In this document: positions 55,638 through 64,000 of the stretch, in pieces
How the letters are laid out: every line of letters starts with the position of its first letter
Position numbering within the stretch: position 1 is the stretch's first letter
DNA from: Hymenopus coronatus
Lineage: Eukaryota; Arthropoda; Insecta; Mantodea; Hymenopodidae
Direction of reading: 5' to 3'
DNA length: 64,000 bases
Assembly (NCBI GenBank): GCA_030762935.1
Contig: CM060883.1
Coordinates: forward strand, 33,193,501-33,257,500
Translations under genes and position numbers: made by a program
The notes under the pieces: generated by a model
The model's input: the letters and a program-made list of their open reading frames with translations, nothing else
The model's database searches: none
Told to the model about the DNA's origin: nothing

Positions 55638-55711
55638 CCATGGTAGCTCAGTGGAAGAGCAACCGGCTAGAAACCGGGAGATCCGTGGTGCAAATCCCGG
55701 CTATGACATTG
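55638..55711 (+). tRNA. tRNA-like sequence, probably a tRNA pseudogene or SINE head
   Basis: GCCATGGTAGCTCAGTGGAA gives an excellent A box (TAGCTCAGTGG) and GAGCA closes a D arm. ACCGGCTAGAAACCGGG forms a 4-bp anticodon stem with a CTAGAAA loop, which would put AGA (Ser) in the anticodon. However, the long variable arm of tRNA-Ser is missing. The B box GGTGCAAATCC departs from GGTTCGANNCC and the T stem pairs poorly, while the acceptor arms GCCATGG and CTATGAC pair except at one position. It is therefore unlikely to be a working tRNA. No other copy is in the window. Confidence 0.5.
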
Positions 55712-55838
55712 AATTTTTCAGTTTGACTCTACTTATCCAACTCCTAACCTACACACGGCTTGTGTGAAAAAACAATTACATTAGTAGTTATTGTTGATAA
55801 ATTTATAGCACCATATTTTAAACAAATAGGACAACAAT

Positions 55839-55998
55839 TCTGATTTGTTCCATTCACACTACTTTATCTATTCTGCAAACAAACTATCCTAAAAATATTA
55901 TTCTTTTATCTACAGTATGCTAATCGAGATAAATATTACTAAAATTTTTGGCTTAGTTCCTTATAAGAGAAGTGAAAAGCGATGGGTTAAACCAATCC
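55839..55998 (+). mobile_element. Family A, 5' fragment
   Basis: TCTGATTTGTTCCATTCACA, GCTAATCGAGATAAATATTA and TAGTTCCTTATAAGAGAAG are in consensus order. It is cut off by a SINE at AAACCAATCC. Confidence 0.78.
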
Positions 55999-56235
55999 AT
56001 TTTTTTTTTGGCTTAATTTGGTAGGTCATATTGAACGAATGAACCCGGTGAAATGATTCTCAAATAAGCTCGGGTCCAAGAGGTTAAATTTACTCGACAT
56101 TTATTTTTTTAAGATAAGAGAAAACCCCGAAAATCATTATCCGGGTAACTTGCCCTAACCAAGATTCGAACTAGGAACCTCTTGAATATGAGGCAGACGC
56201 GCCTCCGCCACACTACTGAGGCGGGCTCATCTTTT
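55999..56235 (-). mobile_element. SINE-3, reverse copy
   Basis: On the minus strand it reads GAGCCCGCCTCAGTAGTGTG, AGGCGCGTCTGCCTCATATTC and a good B box (AGTTCGAATCTTGG). Then come GGGGTTTTCTCTTATCTTA and AAATGTCGAGTAAATTTAACC. It shares the AACCCGCC-type head and body with 11791-12040. Confidence 0.82.
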
Positions 56236-57882
56236 TATAACAACAAAATCCCGACTTTTGCTATATTTTGTACGCAAGGGTTCTCTGGGCTCTGAAAGAA
56301 CTACATTACTTGGAACGTCAATAAATCAAACAAGGCCATCCATTGCAGTCAGCAAATATCGCCCTTTCGAACGAATTTGATCCCGCCCGGATATTTAAGC
56401 TGCCATAGCATGGTTTTGATGGTTGCATACGCAGCAAGGCATACGTTGCCTTCGTTTTAAGTGTACGATTGCTGTTCATTTTGAAATTGTGCAGTGCCAT
56501 CAGATTAAGCGACCACGCTCTTATCGGCACTTAGGTCTCGGGCGCGCTACTCGCCTTCTGAGATTACAGTTCCCGCTATTGCGTGACCTAACTCACGTAA
56601 CATAAACTAAGCAAGTAAAGTATGCTTTAGTGGTTTTCAATTGCATGTCAGCGCAGTCATGTTCCAATGTACTACAGAACAAAAGTTTCCATTTGTTGCA
56701 AATTTATAAAACACGAATGTCATACAGCATTTCGGGAATGTTACAGTTCATAAATTAGTCAATAAATGTGTTCAATGTTAGACCGGGAAGAAGTCAAAGA
56801 AGTAACGTTTTATATGTGAAATAATAATGACTCTAGTTGTCCGTTCATCCTATTCGTTTCGATGCATAAGATGATGCCGCTTAAGGGGAGTCAAAATGCC
56901 CTATCTTGCCAGTGCTAAAATGTTATTGAAAAACGAAGATTTTTAATTTTTTAAAAAAATAATTAATCCATATACTTAAAAACTTTTAGGTTAAAATAAA
57001 GCCTATTTAGGTGCAAATGTGTGGTAAAAATCTCAGCCCTTAGTGTCAATTAGTTTCTGAGATAATGGGGCATTTGTATACACAATCTTACTTCTTCAGA
57101 AACTGCTTTCAAATAACATTAAAAAAATGTAACCTAACTTTCTAAACATAGCTTCGTAGTATTTCGAAAATCTCATGTGAAGGAAATATGAGTGGGATGT
57201 CAATGCTGCGAATAACTAAAGTTAAATTTTCGATCAAAATTGGAAAAAACAAAAGACTAGTATTTACAAACCAAGTGAATGTACAACATTGTTCTAACAA
57301 ATTACTACTCAGGTTTATTTTCAACAATAATTTACAATTAGCGTACCTCTCTGAAAGTCATACTAAAACGAGTGGGAGATTCGAATTATTCAAATGCAAT
57401 TATAATATGAAAATGGCAAACATTTCGAAAATCCCATTTCGACCTCCCTTAATCTGATGACCGTGTACATAACCTCCTTTGTCGCTGGCCGCTTTCCAGA
57501 TCACTATATTAGCTCATTTGTTTGAAGCTCTCTTGCGATAGGCTGTTGTTTAAGTCACAATAAATTATATCTACGTTTATATCGTTCTGTTAAAAATTAA
57601 TTTTCATTGTGAATGATCCCTGAATAAGACGACGAAGTTGAAAGATGTTAAGTCGAACCCACCACTGCTGGCAACTGGAAAAGGGTAATTTATGGGAAAA
57701 TAACTACATTACGCTTTGTTGACAACAGGCTTCTTGAAGCTTGTTTTAAATCATCTTAGCAGAAACCGCACCTCTACTTATGATATTGAGTTAATATAGA
57801 ATTTCGCCTTCTTCCCTTCTCTTCCCTACGATTCTCTCGCTGCCTCTTTCCAAATCTCTCTCCGTCTTTTAGACCCCCTTCC

Positions 57883-57930
<48 letters not shown>

Positions 57931-58224
57931 GCGCAGCTACATAGTACGATATTTAAACACCAGTAATAAAACATATGCGTTTAACGATAATTGATAAAAC
58001 GTGTTAATATTTTCGTAATCTTCTAAATTACAAACTTGTAAATGTGTATGAAAAGTATTTCACAAAACTCGGCAATAAGAGTGATACTTTAGGCCTTTTA
58101 ATGCAATTTTGGCCTTATAAACTATAACTTGTATAATTGTGTCATTATGACACGAGGAACAATAACTTCTTTCTCTGTTTACCCTCCTCGTATGTTGAAA
58201 ACTAGCGCCTCGAGTCAGACGCCT
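56236..58224. other. Unassigned region with a (CT)n microsatellite
   Basis: Two kilobases carry none of the interspersed families recognised elsewhere. A (CT)n run of about 20 units lies at 57887-57928. Short frames (56318-56530, 57188-57457) lack motifs. Confidence 0.5.
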
Positions 58225-58425
58225 GTAGAGGAGAAGAGGTTCTGGATCAGAATGGATAATCAGTTCGATACCTGGTGCAATTATAACATGAAATAACGGT
58301 GAAATGGATGGAATGAATGACGGGAGAAAAGCCGCCCAGACGCTTGTCCACCACAAATCCCACATGCAGCCTCCTGTGATCGATCCCGGTCCATCTAAGT
58401 GAGAGGCGAGCGGTCTAACCAACAA
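58225..58425 (-). mobile_element. SINE-2, worn reverse copy
   Basis: GTCCACCACAAATCCCACATG, GTGATCGATCCCGGTCC and GAGAGGCGAGCGGTCTAACC align with the SINE at 25257. The last block is the inverted A-box side of the tRNA-like head, and GGGATCGATC on the minus strand is the B box. Confidence 0.72.
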
Positions 58426-59667
58426 TAGCAATACACCACCACCAATAATGCAATACTAGTATTTCAAGTTGTTGTAGCTTATATAGAAAAGATGATATCA
58501 TTGTGGTATTTATACTGTGAGCAAGAATATGTAGTTATTAAAATAGAATAAATAAGATCTGAATTTATAATTACTTGCCAAGCAGTGCCGATAACAAGCT
58601 ACATCATAGACCGTAACAGCTACTCACTTCTCTCCCAGGTAGGGAACGCATGCAAGCGATTGCCTTGTTTATCGGTTCAATACACCAGAGAGAAATTAGC
58701 AACTCATGAAGACGCTCTCACTGTGAGAGCTATGGATGTCGAATGATGCTGCCATGATTTATTTCCTACAATTTATACCGTTAGATTTGCTTAAAATGAT
58801 GTGTCCAATCGGTGAATAATGTTAATAACACTTGTGAAAATTTTCTTACTCATGTTATCAACAGAAACATCTACTTTTTACATAAATTACTAATTACCTC
58901 TTTAGGGAAGGTAACAACAAAACGTTTTAGCTTGCTATATATGACTTCAAAATAGATTTTAATTCACATCAACACCATTATGACCATTACAGATGCAATC
59001 AGAAAAAGAGTGGTTTATTGCAGTTTAATTTCGTGTATAATACGTATATACATGTACTATCGTGAATAAAATGGCCCATACGAAATGGGGCTGTTTATGT
59101 TTGCAATAGAAAATTTAGCACTGTCTTCTGCCAGAGTGAACTTCCTCTGTTACTCGAGCATAATTCAAGTCACTGAATTGTCAGGGTAGTTTACAATCCC
59201 ATGAGACTAGAGTTCTTACGGACCTGATGCTACCAACCCAACTACCAGAAGTGGACGATCATCCAACCGATACGGGGAGATGTGGCAAGCATCACGCGTC
59301 TCTCAGCCGGAATGTAGGCTATCAAGGCCTGGATTGCTGCCTTTCGCAGCTTCTCACTTTCCTCATGCATTGTAGACTCCGTTCCTATGCCCAAGACTTA
59401 AAATCTGCATCTCCATAGTGGGTTCGAAACTGGGTGCATTCGTGTCCGGAAACCAGAACATTCTCTAACCTTTTGCATGGCGACAAGAGACTTTAGCTCC
59501 AAAAATATGGCCGAATTGCCAAAGAGTAATACTACAAGTAGTTGTCTATGTTCTCAATAGTGCAGTACCTTAAGGCAAATGCTACGTTTAACTTTTGCGC
59601 AAAAAAGAATATAAAGTAGCGTAACGCTTGATGTGTGATATTAGTTAATATGCTATTCTATATTATA
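58426..59667. other. Unassigned spacer
   Basis: I recognise no repeat or gene. The 63-codon frame at 59227-59418 is unsupported. Confidence 0.45.
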
Positions 59668-59806
59668 AAGGGTTACTACAAAAGAAATAGACAACTTCAA
59701 CTGTCTGTAAAACAAAAACTGTTAGAGATAGGAACCTAATTATTTTGGAGGTATGTTGAGAAACTCTCAAAGTTTCGTCTATTACTATTGGTAACCCTAT
59801 AGTGTT

Positions 59807-60295
59807 TTGTTTGTTGTTGCAGAATCTGAAATGGCGGAAAATCCTGTGGAAAGGGCATATTGCGTGTTGGAATTTGCTAGAAAGCAATCAGCAACTGTTG
59901 TCCAACGACATTTTAGAACACGCTACCACAAAACGCCGACTAGACAGTCAATCTACGACTGGTATAGAAAATTCGAGACAGCGGAATGTTTGTGCAAAGG
60001 GAAGAGCTCGGGAAGACCAAGAGTTTCGGAAGAAAACGTTGAACGTGTTCGTTCTGCCTACATAAGAAACCCACAGAAATCGACATCTACGGCAAGCATG
60101 CAATTACAAATTCCACAGCAAACTGTATGGAAAATCTTGCGGAAGCGACTGCACATGATGCCTTACAGATTACAGATGTTGCAGTTTCTGAGTGAAGAAG
60201 ATAAGGTCATACGGCGTGACTTTTGCATCGACATGTTGCGACATGATGAAGACGATGCTGATTTTTGTGAGCGCATCATTTCATTTTTGTGGTAA
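59807..60295 (+). pseudogene. Mariner-like transposase, N-terminal DNA-binding part
   Basis: The 162-residue frame reads through MAENPVERAYCVLEFARKQS, a first helix-turn-helix ending YDWYRKFETAECLCKGKSSG, the GRPRVSEENVERVRSAYI linker, and a second helix-turn-helix (STASMQLQIPQQTVWKILRK). After DADFCERIISF it runs into the inverted arm and stops. The likely true start is the Met at MAENP. It resembles the protein at 15608 in layout but is clearly a different lineage. With no catalytic residues left it could bind transposon ends but not cut. Confidence 0.88.
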
Positions 60296-60411
60296 CGTGT
60301 TCTAAAATATCGTTGGACAACAGTTGCTGATTGCGTTCTAGCAAATTCCAACACGCAATATGCCTTTTCCACAGGATTTTCCGCCATTTCAGCTTCTGCA
60401 ACAACAAACAA
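60163..60411 (-). pseudogene. Inverted duplicate of the transposase start
   Basis: The minus strand again encodes MAENPVEKAYCVLEFARTQS through VVQRYFRTRYHK before leaving the duplicated part. It differs from the plus-strand copy at a handful of residues (for example EAEM for ESEM, RTQS for RKQS). Both arms have therefore been diverging since the inversion. Confidence 0.85.
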
Positions 60412-60552
60412 AACACTACAGCGTTACCAATAGTAACAAACGAAACTTTGAGAGTTTCTCAACATACCTCCAAAATAATTAGGTTGCTATCTCTAATAGT
60501 TTTTGTTTTACAGGCAGTTGAAGTTGTCTATTTCTTTTGTAGTAACCCTGTA

Positions 60553-62125
60553 TAATACAACATATTATAAAAACGTAGAAATGAAGACGAAGTTTAAGAC
60601 CTTACTGTTTCTTGTTTTTAAACCTCGTATCTTCATGCTACGCTAACGTTTTCTTACTGTCAGTTTCCTTATTGACACTCGATGGCTGCTATAACTTTTA
60701 ACCTTCATCTTAAATGTTGTACAATATAAATCCTTCCTTTAGTAGGCCGAATTATGCTTTGTGGTTCAACATGCATTTGTGTACCTGCCAACCGTAGCGA
60801 AACACTTTCATAGAGTTGGTATTCGAGGTTCACTGTTTCGTTTTAGAGTCTCTGAGTTGTTTTTCACCCCAGTCACATAAAGAACCGATACCGCTGGGTG
60901 GGGTAAAAAGTTGATTACTTAAAGGTAGAAAGCTTACAGATCTAGGGATCTAGGAGAATGGGCCACTTTTTATGTACGTTAGTGTACCTCTTGGTTCCTC
61001 TGTTGTCTTGTACATAAACTAGACATAGGAGCACATGCTCGTATAATTCTAGCTTGCCAATAAACTACCACAACAAAAGTCTGACATGGCCCCGATGGAA
61101 CAGAGGAGTTACAGCGACATCTGTGTTATGTTCCAGCTCCATTACGTGGTAGAGGATTAGTAGCGTACCAAAGGCTCAGGTGCACATAAGATACATTAAT
61201 AACTGCGGGAAAAGCAATGTCCTTTAAGGCCTTATGGCATTTTCATTACCTTCCACACCTGTGCCGATTATTATTTTTTTCGCTGCGTTTTCCGTTAATT
61301 ATCTTTGCGTTCCTCCTATTCCTTTCACCATGTGAGTGCAATGAACGAGCGCAAACTACAAGCAATATCTCCAGAAGGAGATAGGACTATTTGCCACAAA
61401 GTAATAAATACCAAACTTTGGCTAACGATTCACAAATCGTGAGTTTAAATCTTCAGGGTAACCTACACCCATAATTTGAAATGGAGTTCGAAATTGGCTG
61501 GCATTGCAAAACCTTGTTTGTTCAACTAAACCTATAAAGTTCCTTTCTTCTCTCTCCTTGTTGGTTACGAAGTATATGATTTGGAATAGGAAAGGTGGAG
61601 AAGTAGAGCTTTATTTGCCAAACAGTGAGATTTATTTTTCAGAAAACAAAGGGAACAAATTAAAGTTTCCTTTACTGCAAACGTTATCAACAATACATAA
61701 ATGGTGAGTAGAACAATAAGAACTACAAGAAAATAATAAAATACAACAATATTAAATCGAAGTTATACTGTTATAGATAAAAGTATTTGAAATAAAAGAA
61801 ATATTTTGAGTTCTAGTGGAAGAGCATGGTAGGCATCATTAAGGTGGATTCCTTAAGGTAGCTTTTGATCCCTTCAAAGCTGAATGTACCAATTAATATT
61901 TTAATGCCTGTTTCACATGGACAGAATGGGGCTTCACTGTCCCTTAAACATATGCTGTTATTAGAAAATATATTTATTTCTTTATCCTGGTTGGAGTCAA
62001 AGCCATAAGACCTTCTCTTCCACTCTACCAGGCAATTATTAAATCCAACACAGCAATAATACAATGAATAAAGGAATAAAGAACAAACACAATTCTATAC
62101 AACCTAATAAAAACAAATATAAAAA
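60553..62125. other. Unassigned region
   Basis: About 1.6 kb without recognisable repeats or coding motifs. Frames at 61504-61707 and 61813-62064 are short and unsupported. Confidence 0.45.
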
Positions 62126-62957
62126 TCTTATGTGTTCCATCCACATGACTTTCTCAACATCTCTACAACAAATTATTGTTAAAAAGCTTATGCTTCTATT
62201 CGCTTCATGCTAATTGAGAAAAAATTAGCAGAAACAAGTCTTATTTCTTGCTTCCATGTAAGTAGAGGCGAAGTAAGGGACAACCATAGGTTAAAGTGAT
62301 AGTTAAAAGTTGGTTGCTATGTGACTGAAGAATGTCTTTGTTTGTATGAACAGGAGTTGACAAATTCCTGTATGAGGAAAGTATAAGTTTTCCAAAGCTG
62401 AAACAAAAAACAAGGAATATTTTAAAAACGATCAACCCCACGAAAAAAAATGTATTTGACATAAATTGTGAGTTTTAACGTGCTCTACAGTTTTTGTGCT
62501 TTGAGTTTTTGTCCATCTCTTACGGTTTAGCAGTTATGCAAAATTCCGTAAAATTCATCCAGAATAAATAACTCTTCAGAGGCTATTCCCAGCAAATTCA
62601 AGATATACATTTTATTTGTCAGGAAAATATCTTTAACATACGAAATTGTAATCAACATTTTCGAAAAAAGTTCCAAGTAAAGGGTAGTTTGGGTTGGGGG
62701 GATTTTTCTCAAAATGTTCGTGTCGTATCCCTGGAAGATACTAGATTAAAATACCAAGTTTGGTATTTTACCGACCTTTCGTTTTTGAGTTATCGTGTTC
62801 ACAAACACACGACACACGCACACGGACATTTTTCTGAAAATGCTTTTTTTTTGGGATAAAACATATATTTCCGGTGAAACCTCCATATCGAATTTTTGGG
62901 TGGAGTGCAATACCTTCTCTGTACACTATGTACACAGTACGCGTAGAGAAAGTAAAA
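62126..62957 (+). mobile_element. Family A, complete forward copy
   Basis: It starts TCTTATGTGTTCCATCCAC after AAAAA and ends GCGTAGAGAAAGTAAAAA. The palindrome is well kept (ACACTATGTACACAGTACG). Small deletions occur before CGAAAAAAGTTCC and before AAACATATATTTCCGG. Confidence 0.9.
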
Positions 62958-63136
62958 AGTCGCAACAAATAATATAGAAATGAAAAGAAAAAGACTGTAA
63001 ACAAAATTATTTTAAGTGAAATATTCATGTAGGTTGAATATTTAGAATTGAAATGCATATTACTTGCCAGCACATAAAATATAAATAACAATAAATGAAA
63101 GCAGCGTTATATTTATCATATTAATACAGCAGCAGA

Positions 63137-63538
63137 TTAGGTTTGATTACAAATGTATGTCCTAACTTTATGCTTGAACATTATAACGTTCCGGCAGTCC
63201 CTTAAGTCTTCAGGGAGGGAATTCCAAAGATGAGCTAAATTTATTGTAAATGTTAATGAATAGAAGGTTGTATGATGAGCAGGTAGAGCAAGAAGGAAAG
63301 AGTGTCGTGAGCGAGTTTCTCGATTATGTCACTCAGAAGGATATTTGAAGCGAACATTTAGATAGTTTGGAATGCGAGAATGAAGGAGTTGATAGAGAAA
63401 TAATGAAGAATGCAATTCTCTTCTATTCCTAAACTGAATCCACTTAAGTGTTTTGAGCGATGGTGTAATATGATCAAATCAGCGGAGGTTGCATACAAAG
63501 CATACACACGTATTCTGAACCCGATGAAGTCTTGGAGT
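63137..63538 (-). pseudogene. LINE reverse-transcriptase ORF, C-terminal end
   Basis: One minus-strand frame, broken by two TGA codons, reads RLHRVQNTCVCFVCNLR, stop, then FDHITPSLKTLKWIQFRNRR. After that come LLHSRIPNYLNVRFKYPSE, stop, and HNRETRSRHSFLLALPAHHT. It ends LAHLWNSLPEDLRDCRNVIM, FKHKVRTYIC and a stop at 63137-63139. The order RVQN, HITP...LKW, P.YL, RETRS, LP.HHT and LWNSLPEDLR is that of the thumb and C-terminal region of Jockey/CR1-like reverse transcriptases. Both internal TGA codons sit where Arg (CGA) would be expected, which fits CpG decay. Upstream, 63539-64000 has no recognisable continuation. Confidence 0.8.
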
Positions 63539-64000
63539 ATTTAAGAGAGACGAGGTGAGGATTTGGATCCGAGTAATAAAACCAGGAATGGAATGTCAGA
63601 CAATATCAATTTTCCTCGAAAGACTGGCAGGAGTTAGCCTGGCACTTATGCATTCCTCCACGTCAAACAGCCCGAGGTCAATCAACCTCCCCAGCTTCCA
63701 GAATCGATTTGTACCGCGGTATAAGTCTCATTAACTGCCTGTGTCTACTGCTTACACCTTCAACACGCATGCATAGCGGATGACCTCACAGCTTTTCGAT
63801 AATAATCTCAACCAGGTAGGAAGAAACGAGATGAATTCAAATTTACCTTTATGTCTATTGCATCCTACTGGAACCTCTTCGAGCTTGTATTTAAATATTG
63901 CCCTAAGGAGCATATCTATGAAAATACGGGTAATATCATATTATTTTGAGATTTTGAATAACTTCCGAGGGATGTTCAATAAGTACTTAGAGAGAGAAAA
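63539..64000. other. Unassigned end of window
   Basis: No RT motif (such as YADD) and no other repeat were found between the LINE relic and the window edge. Confidence 0.4.

Larger units (their letters stand above)
59668..60550 (+). mobile_element. Fold-back mariner derivative (883 bp)
   Basis: TA flanks the element (59666-59667 and 60551-60552). Its right 260-odd bases (about 60285-60550) are a nearly exact inverse of its left 260-odd bases (59668-59933). They include not only the terminal repeat (CAGGGTTACTACAAAAGAAA) but also the start of the transposase gene. The two arms flank about 350 bp of single-copy transposase sequence. The original right half, with the catalytic region, has been replaced by an inverted copy of the left end. 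Confidence 0.93.

Noticed and set aside
1..62957. Family A as a LINE or SINE
   Set aside because: Copies have fixed ends on both sides, no pol III boxes, no reverse-transcriptase motif, and no consistent 5' truncation with a tail.

Overview
The window is AT-rich, gene-poor nuclear DNA of a eukaryote, most likely an insect with a large, repeat-laden genome. This is inferred from several degraded mariner-type transposases of insect type, four kinds of tRNA-derived SINE, Jockey/CR1-like LINE fragments and the lack of any long ORF. I found no host gene, no rRNA and no clearly functional tRNA. The longest meaningful open frames are transposon remnants: a LINE 3' ORF end (22810-23487), two mariner N-terminal halves (15608-16084, 59807-60295) and mariner C-terminal pieces (6765-7062, 10953-11240, about 12300-12627, 26100-26434).

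One interspersed family dominates; I call it Family A. A full copy is about 0.78-0.87 kb and non-coding. On its forward strand it starts TCTGATGTGTTCCATTCAC, carries ACTTTCTCTAC about 25 bp inside the 5' end, and ends in a palindrome centred on TATGTACATA followed by TAGAGAAAGTAA(AAA). The 5' end nearly always abuts an A-run. Some forty copies or fragments, in both orientations and often nested or head to tail, fill close to half of the window. I do not recognise it as a named family. It has features of Helitron/Helentron-associated non-autonomous elements (asymmetric subterminal inverted repeats, 3' hairpin, AT-rich target), but some copies look like a long-TIR element, so its class is open.

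Layout. 1-6.3 kb: Family A copies, a 947-bp tandem duplication carrying SINE-like sequence, and a SINE nested in Family A. 6.3-13.2 kb: mariner remnants among Family A copies. 13.2-18.9 kb: Family A copies, a SINE (perfect 11-bp target duplication) split by a 976-bp mariner, and a Family A copy nested in another. 19-28 kb: Family A, a SINE with (ATT)n tail, a DDE transposase relic, a LINE 3' end, a mariner nested in Family A, and two fused SINEs. 28-31 kb: Family A and unique DNA. 31.05-34.38 kb: a 53-bp minisatellite of about 63 units with higher-order structure. 34.4-43.3 kb: Family A in quick succession. 43.3-46.1 kb: mostly unique AT-rich DNA. 46.1-54.8 kb: Family A, including a self-nested pair and a copy split by a hAT-like foldback element. 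54.8-62.1 kb: mostly unique DNA with two SINE relics, a tRNA-like sequence and a fold-back mariner. 62.1-64 kb: one Family A copy and a minus-strand LINE reverse-transcriptase tail.

No gene pathway is present. The window records successive transposition: SINEs and mariners landed in Family A copies, Family A landed in itself, and local tandem duplications followed. Coordinates of repeat ends are by eye and good to roughly 10 bp unless a target duplication fixes them.
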